A stretch of DNA of 64,000 nucleotides. Source: Lachnospiraceae bacterium. GTDB lineage: Bacteria > Bacillota > Clostridia > Lachnospirales > Lachnospiraceae. The stretch covers positions 62,001-126,000 of the forward strand of contig JAGCVY010000094.1 in NCBI GenBank assembly GCA_017962105.1, read 5' to 3'. Positions 45,317 through 54,503 of this stretch are shown one piece after another (position 1 is the first letter of the stretch; each line of letters starts with the position of its first letter). The position numbers and the translations under genes were made by a program. The notes beneath the pieces are model-generated. The model ran no database searches and was not told where the DNA came from. It saw nothing but the letters and a program-made list of their open reading frames with translations.

Positions 45317-45339
45317 CTTTGTTTGATTGTCCGGTTCTC

Positions 45340-45375
45340 ATTGATAAAGAGCTGCCGCCCGGAGACGACAGCTCT
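45340..45375 (-). terminator. Terminator after rpsO
   Basis: Minus strand: AGAGCTG then TCGTC pair with GGCGG then CAGCTCT (12 bp including G-U pairs) around a UCCG loop, followed by TTTATC. It lies 12 nt after the rpsO stop. The short U-run suggests some read-through into the folT operon, for which no clear separate promoter is visible. Confidence 0.65.
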
Positions 45376-45387
45376 GTTGCGCACGGA

Positions 45388-45654
45388 TTACTTACGAATG
45401 CCGAGCTTCTCAATAAGCGCACGATATGCGTTGATGTCTTTGTTCTTCAGGTAGTCGAGAAGACCTCTTCTCTGACCGACCATCATGTAAAGACCGCGGC
45501 GGGAATGGTTATCCTGCTTGTTGTTCTTCAGATGCTCGGTGAGCTCTGCAATTCTTGCGGAAAGAATTGCAATCTGAACCTCGGGCGAACCCGTGTCTGC
45601 AGGATTCTTGCCGTACTCAGCGATGATCGCTGCCTTCTTTTCCTTCGTGATCAT
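45388..45654 (-). CDS. rpsO: 30S ribosomal protein S15
   Basis: 88 residues, the standard S15 length: [50 protein letters not shown] and [12 protein letters not shown]15 binds helix 22 of 16S rRNA early in 30S assembly. AGGAGGC precedes the ATG by 7 nt. It has its own promoter and a structured leader that could be an S15 autoregulatory site. Confidence 0.98.
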   Translation of the reverse strand: MITKEKKAAIIAEYGKNPADTGSPEVQIAILSARIAELTEHLKNNKQDNHSRRGLYMMVGQRRGLLDYLKNKDINAYRALIEKLGIRK

Positions 45655-45743
45655 GATTTTTGCCTCCTAAAAAGAATTAGTAACCGCCTGAATCCAGGCC
45701 GGGGTTGGAGATTCCGCCAGGCTGGGACTCGGCTGACTTCGAT

Positions 45744-45772
45744 ACTATACCATAGTTGTATCTGCTTGTAAA
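45744..45772 (-). promoter_or_regulatory. rpsO promoter
   Basis: Minus strand: TTTACA (45772-45767), 17 nt, TATAGT (45749-45744), both 5/6. The roughly 80-nt leader contains GCCTG-GATT-CAGGC and a CGGAATC/GATTCAG complement, a plausible S15-binding fold. The promoter starts just past the truB-ribF stop. Confidence 0.85.
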
Positions 45773-45780
45773 CAACTTTT

Positions 45781-47610
45781 TTATCCGTTTTTCGCGGATT
45801 TTTCAAGGACTTCCGCGATATCCGCGGAAAGTTGCTCCTTCAGTGCCTCAAGGGACGGAAAATGTATCTGATCCCTCAGACGTTCCAGGAACGTAACACG
45901 TGCTGTCTCCTCATAGATATCCCCGGAAAACCCGATGATATGGGTTTCCACGGTGGTCTGATGGGGCATTCCGTCCTCCACCGTCGGATTGTCGCCGATG
46001 TTGGTTACGGAGGGATATATCTTTCCACAGACCTTTGTCTCCGTTCGGTACACCCCGTAAAGCGGGAGAAGTTTATCCTCCCCGGGACAAAGGTTGATCG
46101 TCGGGAATCCCAACGTTCTTCCGATCTGCTTTCCTCGAAGAATCTCACCTTGGATAAAATACGGCGTTCCGAGAAGACGGTTTGCCTCTTCGATATTTCC
46201 TTCCGAAAGCAAAGTGCGGATCCGGGAGCTGGATACCGGCTCCCCGTCGGTGCACACAGTAGGACACACGACGCATTCCATGCCGTTTTCTTCGGCGAAT
46301 CTTTTCAGAAACGCAGCGTCTCCCGTCTGATCCCTGCCGAATCGGAAGTCCTCTCCCACCACGATTTTCCGTGCATGATAGGTATCGACGAGGATATTCC
46401 CGGCAAACTCTTCGGGGGACATTTTCCGACGTTCCTCCGTCAGTTCCCAGACGTCTGTCCTGTCGACAGAGAGGGATTGTGCGATGGAACCTGTCTCTTC
46501 CTGTGTAAAGATGCATTTTCCGCCCGGTGCTGTTACGGAAAGAAGGATTTTTGGCAGCGTGCTCTTTGACATCTCAGCGATCAGTCTGCGGTGACCGAGA
46601 TGAAGCCCGTCGAATTTGCCGATGCTTAAGCAGCATCCCGTGAGCTTCTTTTGATGGTTTTTCTCGTTGTCAACCTCGTGATACATCTGAAGCGGGCGGT
46701 ACTTCTTTCCGCGCTTTCGGTAGACAGCGTAAAACTCGCCGTCGAGATAAACCCGGATGCATCTGCTCTCTTCCTCCCCTAACAGATTTTCGTAGATGCT
46801 TTGAAATGATTCCGACACGGGTTCGTCGCAGGGGGTAAGCCACTCCGGTTCGAGGAAGTTCCCGTTCCGGATGCTTGTACGGTAATCGGGAGCGAGTTCC
46901 ATCGGGGCACATCCGAGATACATAGCGTCGATGGGGATGATCGCCTCAGCCAGTCTTCCGCTCTCCCGAAATTCCCGAATCTGCGCGATGGTATAGCTGT
47001 TTTCCACGGTAAACTGCCCGGTTTTGGTCCTTGTCAAGGCGGTCATGCAGGAACCGCACCCGAGCTTTTCGCCTAAGTCGTTGCAGATGGTGCGGATGTA
47101 TGTTCCTTTCTGGCAAAGAATACGGATCACATATTCCCCGGTGGTCTCCTCATAGGACAGAAGTTCGGCATCATAGATCTGTACCGTCTTTTTTGACCGC
47201 TCAACGGAAATGCCCTTTCTTGCAAGATCAACGAGCTTGACGCCGTCGATCTTTCTGGCGGAATACATGGGAGTGAGCTGTTCAATGGTTCCTACGAAGG
47301 ATTTCAGAGTTTTTCCCAATTGCTCTTTTGACACGCAAAACGGCCGTTCTTCAAGAACGGCCCCGAAAATATCCTGCGTATCGGTTACAATTCCCAACTT
47401 GCCGTGGGCTATGTACTCTTTTTTCTGCGCCATCAGATAGTCGCAGATCTTCGTCGCATATCCGAGACAGACCGGAAGAACGCCTTCCGCCTCCGGATCC
47501 AAAGTTCCGGTATGGCCGAGCTTTTTCATCCCGAGAACGCCTCGAAGCACTGCAATCACATCAAACGAGGAGTATCCCCGCTCTTTGTTGACAACCAGAA
47601 TCCCATTCAT
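45781..47610 (-). CDS. TruB-RibF fusion: tRNA pseudouridine-55 synthase plus riboflavin kinase/FAD synthetase
   Basis: 609 residues in one uninterrupted frame. Residues 1 to about 305 are TruB: GILVVNKERGYSSFDVIA, catalytic D38 in LGHTGTLDPEAEGVLPV, KKEYIAHGKLG, GTYIRTICNDLGEKLGCGSCM and a PUA-like end (IRVYLDGEFYAVYRKRG). Residues about 325-605 are RibF: nucleotidyltransferase motif SIGKFDGLHLGHRRLIAEM (D334) and flavokinase motif GRTLGFPTINLCPGEDKL. Both domains look complete. truB and ribF are adjacent separate genes in most Firmicutes; here the truB stop is lost. TruB modifies U55 of tRNA; RibF makes FMN and FAD. The ribosome site is weak. Confidence 0.95.
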   Translation of the reverse strand: MNGILVVNKERGYSSFDVIAVLRGVLGMKKLGHTGTLDPEAEGVLPVCLGYATKICDYLMAQKKEYIAHGKLGIVTDTQDIFGAVLEERPFCVSKEQLGKTLKSFVGTIEQLTPMYSARKIDGVKLVDLARKGISVERSKKTVQIYDAELLSYEETTGEYVIRILCQKGTYIRTICNDLGEKLGCGSCMTALTRTKTGQFTVENSYTIAQIREFRESGRLAEAIIPIDAMYLGCAPMELAPDYRTSIRNGNFLEPEWLTPCDEPVSESFQSIYENLLGEEESRCIRVYLDGEFYAVYRKRGKKYRPLQMYHEVDNEKNHQKKLTGCCLSIGKFDGLHLGHRRLIAEMSKSTLPKILLSVTAPGGKCIFTQEETGSIAQSLSVDRTDVWELTEERRKMSPEEFAGNILVDTYHARKIVVGEDFRFGRDQTGDAAFLKRFAEENGMECVVCPTVCTDGEPVSSSRIRTLLSEGNIEEANRLLGTPYFIQGEILRGKQIGRTLGFPTINLCPGEDKLLPLYGVYRTETKVCGKIYPSVTNIGDNPTVEDGMPHQTTVETHIIGFSGDIYEETARVTFLERLRDQIHFPSLEALKEQLSADIAEVLEKSAKNG

Positions 47611-47640
47611 TCTTTCACAGTCTTTTCTTTGAAATGCTGA

Positions 47641-48594
47641 CTATAACTGCAGTAAAACCATAGCCGTAATCTGGGTGATCGCATCCGAAATGTCACCCTT
47701 TACGGTGCATCCTGCGGCAAATTTATGCCCGCCGCCGCCAAAGGACTGGCAGATGCTTGCAACATTTACCTTCTCAATCGCACGAAGGCTGATCTTGTAG
47801 GTGTCCTCGTCGTCCTGACGGACAAACATCGCTACCTCGATCCCCTTAGTAAGACGAAGCTGGTCCACAAGACCTTCGGTTTCCTTCACCGAGGCACCGA
47901 ATCTTGCCAGATCCTCGAGAGTAACGACAGTGTAGATGAATCTACCGTCCAGAAGAAGCACCGAGCGTGCCACGGCGTCACCGATCAAACGGTTCTGTGC
48001 ATAGGTCTTCCGGTAGAACGAATCATCGATCAGCCGTTGCGCATTGACGCCCTTTGTGAGCATTTTCCCTGCGATATTCATCGTGTGTTCGGTACATGCC
48101 GGATACCGGAACACGCCGGTATCGTGTACGATCCCGAGATAGAGATACGTTGCAACCGTCCGGTCGATGAGGGCATCGTCCAGAAGGTCGTACAGGACTT
48201 CGCAGGTAGAACTCGCGTCCGGAAGGATCACTCCCTCGTCCGCAAAGTTGGTGTTTGTCATGTGGTGATCGACAACAAAGGTTTTTCCGGCTGCAGCCAC
48301 AAGATCCGCCGCAGGCGAAAACCGGTCGGCGCTGCTGCAGTCAAGGATCACAAAAAGATCCCATGCAGTCTCTCCGGCCTGAAAAGTGCTGTCGATCATA
48401 TCAAATCCGTCTGCCACATCCAGATTGTCGGCCGGCTCCTCGAGGAAGACCTTCACTTCCTTCTCCGGATATACCGACCGGATGTAGCCGTACAATGCCA
48501 TGCAGGAACCGACGCAGTCTCCGTCCGGATGAATGTGTCCGGTGATCCCGATGGTTCGTGCATGTTCTATTGCATTCAACAAAGCTCTGTTCAT
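47641..48594 (-). CDS. nrnA: DHH-DHHA1 phosphoesterase (NrnA, nanoRNase/pAp phosphatase)
   Basis: 317 residues: GHIHPDGDCVGSCMALYGYI (motif I), FVILDCSSADRF (motif II), VVDHHMTNTNFAD (the DHH motif) and the C-terminal substrate loop QSFGGGGHKFAAGCTV. NrnA degrades short oligoribonucleotides and dephosphorylates pAp. Position between rbfA and truB is the classical Firmicute arrangement. Three bases separate it from rbfA. Confidence 0.95.
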   Translation of the reverse strand: MNRALLNAIEHARTIGITGHIHPDGDCVGSCMALYGYIRSVYPEKEVKVFLEEPADNLDVADGFDMIDSTFQAGETAWDLFVILDCSSADRFSPAADLVAAAGKTFVVDHHMTNTNFADEGVILPDASSTCEVLYDLLDDALIDRTVATYLYLGIVHDTGVFRYPACTEHTMNIAGKMLTKGVNAQRLIDDSFYRKTYAQNRLIGDAVARSVLLLDGRFIYTVVTLEDLARFGASVKETEGLVDQLRLTKGIEVAMFVRQDDEDTYKISLRAIEKVNVASICQSFGGGGHKFAAGCTVKGDISDAITQITAMVLLQL

Positions 48595-48597
48595 GAA

Positions 48598-48999
48598 CTA
48601 CTCCTGTTCTTCGGAAGATGAATCCCCGTCCGATGTGTTATCGGTTTCCCCTGCATGGATCTCGGAGATCAATCCGTCGATCTTCATTGCGAAATCAAGG
48701 GATTCGTCCAACACAAAGAACAGCTGCGGAGTAAGCCGCATGTTCAGGTTTTTGGCGAGCATCGAGCGAAGAAACGGAGCGGCGTTTTTGAGGCCGTCCA
48801 TAGTGTTCTTCTTCACATCCGCATCGCCGTATACGCTGATATAAACCTTGGCGGTCTTAAGATCCGGCGCGACCGTCACATCCGTCACGGTGGTGAGGGG
48901 GGCGATCCGGGGATCCTTGACGCCGTCCAAGATCAGCCGGCTGAGTTCCCTGCGGACCTCCTGGCTGACAATTCTGTTTTTCGTACTGTTTTTTCTCAT
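48598..48999 (-). CDS. rbfA: Ribosome-binding factor A
   Basis: 133 residues with a single type II KH-like domain: RIVSQEVRRELSRLILDG, VKDPRIAPLTTVTDVTVAPDLKTAKVYIS and LNMRLTPQLFFVLDESLDFAMKIDGLI. RbfA assists 16S 5'-end maturation of the 30S subunit. The C-terminal Asp/Ser/Glu tail (after residue 118) is disordered. The ribosome site is weak (CGGAAAAT), suggesting coupling to infB. Confidence 0.95.
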   Translation of the reverse strand: MRKNSTKNRIVSQEVRRELSRLILDGVKDPRIAPLTTVTDVTVAPDLKTAKVYISVYGDADVKKNTMDGLKNAAPFLRSMLAKNLNMRLTPQLFFVLDESLDFAMKIDGLISEIHAGETDNTSDGDSSSEEQE

Positions 49000-49044
49000 A
49001 TTTTCCGTAAAACTTTCAATAAATACCTTTTTCGACAGGCCGGA

Positions 49045-52000
49045 TTATTTTCTTGCGACCTGCTGCATGATATAGAGTTCAACCTGGTCGCCCTCGGCGA
49101 TATCGTTGAACTTCTCGAACAAAATACCGCACTCATAGCCGGCGGCAACTTCCTTGGCGTCGTCCTTCATTCTCTTCAGGGATGCAAGATTGCCGTCGAA
49201 GATCTGCTCGCCGTCACGGGTGATCCTTGCCTTGCAGCCGCGCTGTGCCTTGCCGTCGAGAATATAGGAACCGGCAATGTTGCCAAGGCCGCTGGCCTTG
49301 AAGATCTGACGGATCTCGGCATGACCGATGACAACTTCCTCGTAGATCGGATCGAGCATGCCCTTCATAGCCGCCTCAATGTCGTCAATGGCATTGTAGA
49401 TGACGGAGTACAGACGCACATCCACTTTCTCGCGCTCTGCAGTCTCCTTCGCGGTATTGTCGGGCTTTACGTTGAAACCGATGATGATGGCGTTGGAAGC
49501 GCTTGCCAGAACGACATCGGACTCGTTGATGTTACCTACGCCGCCGTGAATACAATGCACGGCAATCTCCTCGTTGGAGAGTTTGAGAAGAGACTGCTTC
49601 ACAGCCTCCACGGAACCTGCAACGTCGGCCTTGACGATGATGTTGAGATCCTTCATCTCGCCGGCTGCAACTGCGTCGTGCAGACTCTCGAGAGACAGCT
49701 TCTGCTTCGTCTCCGCAATGAGCTTCTCCTTAGACTGTGCGATGTGAGCGTCGGAAATGTTCTTGGCTTCCTTTTCGTTTTCCGTAACGATCATGAGATC
49801 GCCTGCGTTCGGAACGCTGTTCAAGCCGAGAATCTCCACAGGCGTCGAAGGCGTAGCTTCGGTAACCTTCTGCCCCTGATCATTGATCATGGCACGGATC
49901 TTACCGTATGCCGCACCGATGGATACCGTCTCACCCACATGGAGCGTACCCTTCTGCACCAAAACGGTGGCAACGGGACCACGACCCTTGTCCAGCTTGG
50001 CCTCGATCACGAGACCGCGGGCGCGGCGGTTCGGGTTCGCCTGAAGTTCCAGCACATCAGCCGAGAGAAGGATCATTTCAAGAAGATTCTCGATTCCCTC
50101 GCCGGTCTTAGCGGAAACACGGCAGGTTACGATATCACCGCCCCAATCCTCGGAGACAAGTCCCTGCTCGGAGAGTTCGGTGAGTACACGGTCGGGGTTG
50201 GCCCCTTCCTTATCCATCTTATTGATCGCAACCACAATGGCAACGCCGGCTGCTTTCGCATGGTTGATCGCCTCGATGGTCTGCGGCATAACGCCGTCAT
50301 CGGCAGCGACAACAAGCACTGCGATATCGGTAGCCATGGCACCGCGGAGACGCATTGCGGTAAATGCCTCGTGGCCGGGGGTGTCAAGGAAGGTGATCTT
50401 GCGTCCGTTCTTCTCCACCATGTAAGCACCGATGTGCTGCGTGATTCCGCCGGCTTCCTTGGAAGCTACATGAGCGGAACGGATCGCGTCGAGGATGGAA
50501 GTTTTACCGTGGTCAACGTGGCCCATGACACAGACAACCGGAGGACGCTTCTCAAGAGTATCCTCGGAGTCCTCGGTATCGCGGGTAAGAACCTCAACCA
50601 TATCGATAACTTCTTCCTTCTCAACAATATAATTGTATTCAAGAGCAATCTCCTCGGCTTCCTCGAAGGAGATTTCCGAGTTGATATTGTACAGCTTTCC
50701 TGCGAGGAACAGCTTCTTGATGATTGCGGAAGCATTTTGCTTCATCTTGTCGGCAAGTTCCTTGATGGTGATCACCTCGGGGATCGTGATGTTCTTAATC
50801 TCGTTCGGATCTTCCTCACGCTTCGGCTCTACCTTGGGCATGATAAACGCTCCCTTGCGGTTTGCGTCCTTCTTCGTGGTCTGCTGACCCTTCTTGCCGG
50901 TCTTCTTTCCGTCGTCAAAATCACGGTTGTTGCGGTTCTTGTCGCGATCCCGGTTCTGGTATGCGGCAGCACGCTGTCCGCGGTTGATGTCACTTGCAAA
51001 ATCGGCCTTGATGGAGTTGCCCTGACTCCCGCGGTTATCGTTCTTGCGAGGGAACTGTCTCCGCTCGCCGGAATCCTTGTCCTTATCAAATCCGCCGCCG
51101 AATCCGCCCTGGGAATAGCCGCCGCGTCCCGCACCGGCCATACCGCCGGCGCCTTGTCCGCCGGGTCTGCGCATTCCGCCCTGACCGTCACGGTTATAGG
51201 GAGGTCTGGTTCCGTCGGAAGGTCTGCGGTCGCCGTATCCCTGTCCGGTTCTTGCAGGACGATCACTGTAACCGCCCTGGCCTGCAGGTCTTCTCTGAGC
51301 ACCCTGACCATCACGGTTATAGGGAGGTCTGGTCCCGTCGGAAGGTCTGCGGTCGCCGTATCCTGTTCCCGTACCCTGTCCTTCTCTGCGGCGCACCGGC
51401 GAAGCAGCGCCTGCGCCGTCTCTTCTCGGTGCCTCCGGTCTGCGATCCTCCGCATTGCGAACAGGCTCTCTGCGAACGGGAGCTGCAGTCTCTGCGGTTT
51501 CTCCTGCGGGAGCAGCCGGTGTGGTTTTCTCAGGTGCTTCGGAAGCCACTGTCTCAACGGGAGATACGGCCTCCGTTGTCTGCGGCTCGGAAGCTGCAGA
51601 CGGTTTCGTCTCAGCAGGAGTCTCGGAAACGCCTTCCTTGGTCGGGCGCTTCATCCGGCGTCCTTCCTCGTTGAAGATCGGTCCGTCATAGGGAACCAGC
51701 TCACCGTTCTCATCCTTGCGGAAGAAATCGTTGCCCTTCCGGACGATCGGGTTTTTGTCGGCGTCGAAAAGCGCTCTCTTCGGCTCGAGACGCTTGTTGT
51801 TCTCGTCGTAGAGAGGTCCGTTGTAGGCGGTGTAATTGCCGCCTTTATCGATGCTGTAGATCACGCCGTCCTTCTTGACGACGCGGTTTCCCTTGTCGTC
51901 GTAACGTCCCTTGGGACGCTTCTCCTCCGGCTTTGCTGCAGCTGCGCGGCGCTTTTTCTTCCCGTAGAGTGTGATCGCAATCTTAACCTCCGGGTCCTCG

Positions 52001-52119
52001 TCGTCAATAATGCTGCCGGCGCTTTTTACATCGCATCCGCGTTCGCGCAGGTAGGTCATCATCTCCTTGTAGGACGCATCGATTTCCTTGCACAGATCTC
52101 CGAGTTTAATATTTGCCAT
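49045..52119 (-). CDS. infB: Translation initiation factor IF-2
   Basis: 1024 residues. The N-terminus has an IF2-N domain and a long disordered Arg/Gly/Asp-rich region (about 150-420) with tandem [20 protein letters not shown] repeats. The GTPase domain has G1 [10 protein letters not shown]3 DTPGHEAF and G4 NKMD, followed by domains II-IV. IF-2 brings initiator tRNA to the 30S subunit and promotes subunit joining. GGAGG precedes the ATG. It is the longest gene of the nusA operon. An antisense open frame of more than 1200 codons spans it but is a shadow of its codon use. Confidence 0.98.
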   Translation of the reverse strand: MANIKLGDLCKEIDASYKEMMTYLRERGCDVKSAGSIIDDEDPEVKIAITLYGKKKRRAAAAKPEEKRPKGRYDDKGNRVVKKDGVIYSIDKGGNYTAYNGPLYDENNKRLEPKRALFDADKNPIVRKGNDFFRKDENGELVPYDGPIFNEEGRRMKRPTKEGVSETPAETKPSAASEPQTTEAVSPVETVASEAPEKTTPAAPAGETAETAAPVRREPVRNAEDRRPEAPRRDGAGAASPVRRREGQGTGTGYGDRRPSDGTRPPYNRDGQGAQRRPAGQGGYSDRPARTGQGYGDRRPSDGTRPPYNRDGQGGMRRPGGQGAGGMAGAGRGGYSQGGFGGGFDKDKDSGERRQFPRKNDNRGSQGNSIKADFASDINRGQRAAAYQNRDRDKNRNNRDFDDGKKTGKKGQQTTKKDANRKGAFIMPKVEPKREEDPNEIKNITIPEVITIKELADKMKQNASAIIKKLFLAGKLYNINSEISFEEAEEIALEYNYIVEKEEVIDMVEVLTRDTEDSEDTLEKRPPVVCVMGHVDHGKTSILDAIRSAHVASKEAGGITQHIGAYMVEKNGRKITFLDTPGHEAFTAMRLRGAMATDIAVLVVAADDGVMPQTIEAINHAKAAGVAIVVAINKMDKEGANPDRVLTELSEQGLVSEDWGGDIVTCRVSAKTGEGIENLLEMILLSADVLELQANPNRRARGLVIEAKLDKGRGPVATVLVQKGTLHVGETVSIGAAYGKIRAMINDQGQKVTEATPSTPVEILGLNSVPNAGDLMIVTENEKEAKNISDAHIAQSKEKLIAETKQKLSLESLHDAVAAGEMKDLNIIVKADVAGSVEAVKQSLLKLSNEEIAVHCIHGGVGNINESDVVLASASNAIIIGFNVKPDNTAKETAEREKVDVRLYSVIYNAIDDIEAAMKGMLDPIYEEVVIGHAEIRQIFKASGLGNIAGSYILDGKAQRGCKARITRDGEQIFDGNLASLKRMKDDAKEVAAGYECGILFEKFNDIAEGDQVELYIMQQVARK
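51181..51363 (-). repeat. Two near-identical 60-bp repeats within infB
   Basis: 51181-51240 and 51304-51363 differ at 2 of 60 positions, with a period of 123 bp. They encode the repeated [17 protein letters not shown] block of the IF-2 linker. The near identity at the DNA level, including third positions, points to recent duplication or gene conversion. Confidence 0.95.
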
Positions 52120-52173
52120 TTAATTTCCTCCGATTGGTATAGCATCGTTGTTTCGATAGATATGGAAAATGTC

Positions 52174-52479
52174 TTACTGTGTAACAGTCAGATCCCTGAT
52201 CTTTGCGGCAAATCCTTCATCCAATACCGCGACGCAGGAACGGTCTTCCTTTCCGATGGAATGACCGAGGGTTTCCTTGGTCCCGTAGATGATTACCGGT
52301 ATGCCGTAATGATATGTAATTTTTTCGAGTCCGTCCCTGGTGTTGGCAGCAGCGTCCTCGGCGATCAGCACAAGCTTGGCCTTTCGCTTCGCAACCGCTT
52401 CCTCCACCTGGAAGTTTCCGGAAGCAATAAAACGTGCTCTCTGGGCAAGCCCTAAAAGCGCCAGTACCTTGTCATGCAT
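52174..52479 (-). CDS. ylxQ: L7Ae-family RNA-binding protein YlxQ
   Basis: 101 residues from the ATG at 52479 (MHDKVLALLGLAQRARFIASG), with the ribosomal L7Ae/L30e-like fold and KAKLVLIAEDAA ... SCVAVLDEGFAAKI. YlxQ proteins bind kink-turn RNA; their cellular role is unclear. AAGGAG precedes the start by 8 nt, and the start overlaps the ylxR stop by 8 nt, so the two are translationally coupled. Longer upstream frames read through ylxR and are rejected. Confidence 0.9.
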   Translation of the reverse strand: MHDKVLALLGLAQRARFIASGNFQVEEAVAKRKAKLVLIAEDAAANTRDGLEKITYHYGIPVIIYGTKETLGHSIGKEDRSCVAVLDEGFAAKIRDLTVTQ

Positions 52480-52741
52480 CCGCAATCTCCTTCCGAAGCC
52501 GTTCATAGATATCCTCGGGGATCGTGACGGAAAGGGACCGTTCCAGCGCGTGGGAACGCATTGCCAGACGAAGGCATTCCTCGCTCTTGCATACATATGC
52601 GCCTCGCCCGTTCTTCTTTCCGGTCAGATCCAGCTCGATGGTATCTTCCGGCGTGTGGATCACACGAATCAATTCTTTTTTTGGTTTCATCTCTCCGCAT
52701 CCGTTACAGCGGCGAAGCGGAATTCTTCGTGTCGTAGCCAT
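52472..52741 (-). CDS. ylxR: YlxR RNA-binding/regulatory protein
   Basis: 89 residues: RRIPLRRCNGCGEMKPKKELIRV is the YlxR signature, followed by NGRGAYVCKSEECLRLAMRSHALERSL. YlxR (RnpM) is reported to bind RNA and to modulate RNase P in B. subtilis. It lies 20 nt after nusA and overlaps ylxQ. Confidence 0.95.
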   Translation of the reverse strand: MATTRRIPLRRCNGCGEMKPKKELIRVIHTPEDTIELDLTGKKNGRGAYVCKSEECLRLAMRSHALERSLSVTIPEDIYERLRKEIADA

Positions 52742-52761
52742 GGATTCTTCCCTCCCGGGGA

Positions 52762-53856
52762 TCAGATCAGGCCGTTCGCCTGGGACTCACTCTTGATGTC
52801 GATCTTATATCCGGTAAGACGCGCCGCAAGGCGGGCGTTCTGACCTTTGCTGCCGATGGCGAGGGTGAGCATGTCGTCCGGAACGACTACGTTTGCGATA
52901 CGCTCCTCCTCATTGACCTCCACGCCGATCACTTCCGCGGGAGACAGAGCATTCGCGATTAGTGTCTGCGGATCGTCGCTCCAGTTGATGATGTCGATCT
53001 TCTCGCCGTTAAGCTCTTCCACAACGGCATTGACACGGCTGCCGTTTACGCCGACACAGGCCCCCACCGGATCCACCTTGGGGTCGTTGGAATACACGGC
53101 CATCTTGGTTCTCTTGCCTGCTTCTCTCGAGAGCGCCTTGATCTCCACGGTACCGTCGGCAACCTCAGCAACCTCGTTCTCGAAAAATCTCTTTACAAGC
53201 TCGGGATGGGTACGGGAAACAATCACTCTCGGTCCCTTGGTCATGTTCTTAACTTCCACGACATAAACCTTAACACGGTCGCCGGTGCGGAACACCTCTC
53301 CGGGGATCTGCTCCGTATCGATAAGAGATGCGTCGATCTTGCCGAGGCTGATGATGACATTCTTCTTGGAGTACTTCTGGACAATACCGGTAACAACCTC
53401 TTTTTCCTTGCCGCTGTACTGGTTGAAGAGAACCTCTCTCTCCCGCTCGCGAAGCTTCTGTACGATCATCTGCTTTGCCTGACCAGCGGCAATTCTGCCG
53501 AAGCCCTTGGTGGCAACCTCCTCGCTCACGGTATCGCCGAGCTGGATCTCGCGAAGAGGAAACTTTGCCTTTGCCTCCTCGAGGGTGAGCTCCGTAGCAC
53601 TGTCAAAAACCTCTTCGGTCACCTTGAAATCACGGAATACATCGTATTCTCCGGTCTCGGGATCGATGTGCACACGGATATTCTCGCTGTTTCCGAACTG
53701 CTCCTTGCAAGCCTGCAGAAGGGAATCCTCCACAATCTTCAGAAGGACGGACTTGTCAATATCACGCTCACGCTCGATCAGATCGAGGGCTGTGATCAAC
53801 TCCTTAAAATCTTCCTTCTTGATCTCCTCTGCGGACTTTTTTACGACCTTTTTCAT
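52762..53856 (-). CDS. nusA: Transcription termination/antitermination factor NusA
   Basis: 364 residues: N-terminal RNA-polymerase-binding domain, S1 domain (about 135-200, VTGIVQKYSKKNVIISLG), and two KH domains (about 205-345, GACVGVNGSRVNAVVEELNGEKIDII and AIGSKGQNARLAARLTGYKIDI). It lacks the C-terminal acidic repeats of E. coli NusA, as other Firmicutes do. NusA stimulates pausing and intrinsic termination. AAGGAGG lies 6 nt before the ATG. A terminator-like hairpin in its operon leader offers a feedback route. Confidence 0.97.
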   Translation of the reverse strand: MKKVVKKSAEEIKKEDFKELITALDLIERERDIDKSVLLKIVEDSLLQACKEQFGNSENIRVHIDPETGEYDVFRDFKVTEEVFDSATELTLEEAKAKFPLREIQLGDTVSEEVATKGFGRIAAGQAKQMIVQKLREREREVLFNQYSGKEKEVVTGIVQKYSKKNVIISLGKIDASLIDTEQIPGEVFRTGDRVKVYVVEVKNMTKGPRVIVSRTHPELVKRFFENEVAEVADGTVEIKALSREAGKRTKMAVYSNDPKVDPVGACVGVNGSRVNAVVEELNGEKIDIINWSDDPQTLIANALSPAEVIGVEVNEEERIANVVVPDDMLTLAIGSKGQNARLAARLTGYKIDIKSESQANGLI

Positions 53857-53933
53857 AACGCACCTCCTTGCAACGTTTCCTGCCTTTTTATCGTTTTTGG
53901 TTTTATTTCCGATCTGTCTCCGGCATCTGCCGG

Positions 53934-54398
53934 TTACTCGACAAATGACTGCCGTATCATGCTGATGTTTTTCTTTTCCACCCGGAATTCTTCACCGTCA
54001 ATCGAAACCGTCACGGTATCGTCGGTGAACGACTGAAGGATCCCGGTGAATTCCTTTCTGCCCCCCGCTGCGCGGAACAGCTTCACGTCGATGGGCTTTC
54101 CGATATTTCTCTCGTAATCCTTCTGCTTCTTGAGCGGTCTCGTCAGTCCCGGAGAGCTGACTTCGAGGACATATGCCTCATCGATAAAATCCTCCTCGTC
54201 CAGCTTATCGCTCAATGCCCTTGATACAAGTTCACAGTCGTCAATGGTAATCCCGCCCGGCTTATCGATATATGCCCGAAGGTACCATGTCCCCGCTTCC
54301 TTCACATATTCGACATCCACGAGTTCAAACTGTTCCCGATCAAGGATCGGCTGCAATAAAGCCGTTGTCTTCTCTTCGTATTGTTTGGCTGTTGCCAT
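53934..54398 (-). CDS. rimP: Ribosome maturation factor RimP
   Basis: 154 residues: FELVDVEYVKEAGTWYLRAYIDKPGGITIDDCELVSRAL and YVLEVSSPGLTRPLKKQKDYER are RimP motifs, with the C-terminal SH3-like domain after residue 85. RimP is needed for 30S maturation. It is the first gene of the nusA operon; AGAGGG precedes the ATG by 5 nt. Confidence 0.96.
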   Translation of the reverse strand: MATAKQYEEKTTALLQPILDREQFELVDVEYVKEAGTWYLRAYIDKPGGITIDDCELVSRALSDKLDEEDFIDEAYVLEVSSPGLTRPLKKQKDYERNIGKPIDVKLFRAAGGRKEFTGILQSFTDDTVTVSIDGEEFRVEKKNISMIRQSFVE

Positions 54399-54418
54399 GG
54401 TTTCCCTCTTATCACAGT

Positions 54419-54447
54419 AAAAGAGTGGGTCGTTTGGGACCCACTCT
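54419..54447 (-). terminator. Intrinsic terminator/attenuator in the rimP-nusA leader
   Basis: Minus strand: GAGTGGGT (54447-54440), an 8-nt loop, ACCCACTC (54431-54424), then TTTTT. It lies downstream of the promoter at 54475-54503 and 21 nt before the rimP ATG. It therefore acts both as the end of the his operon and as an attenuator of nusA operon transcripts. Confidence 0.88.
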
Positions 54448-54474
54448 CATGCTAAACTACAAGTTACAAACGGA

Positions 54475-54503
54475 GTATACACTGCATTTTCCGAAAAATC
54501 AAG
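54475..54503 (-). promoter_or_regulatory. Promoter of the rimP-nusA-infB operon
   Basis: Minus strand: TTGATT (54503-54498), 17 nt, TATACT (54480-54475). The -35 overlaps the stop of the upstream small membrane protein gene. Transcription would start about 20 nt before the terminator hairpin. Confidence 0.8.

Noticed and set aside
51181..51363. CRISPR-like repeats
   Set aside because: Only two copies, inside an open reading frame and encoding a repeated peptide; no cas genes.
48655..52455. Open frame of 1266 codons on the plus strand
   Set aside because: It is antisense to infB, rbfA and ylxQ, whose products are unmistakable; the open frame follows from their codon use. No ribosome site and no recognisable domains.
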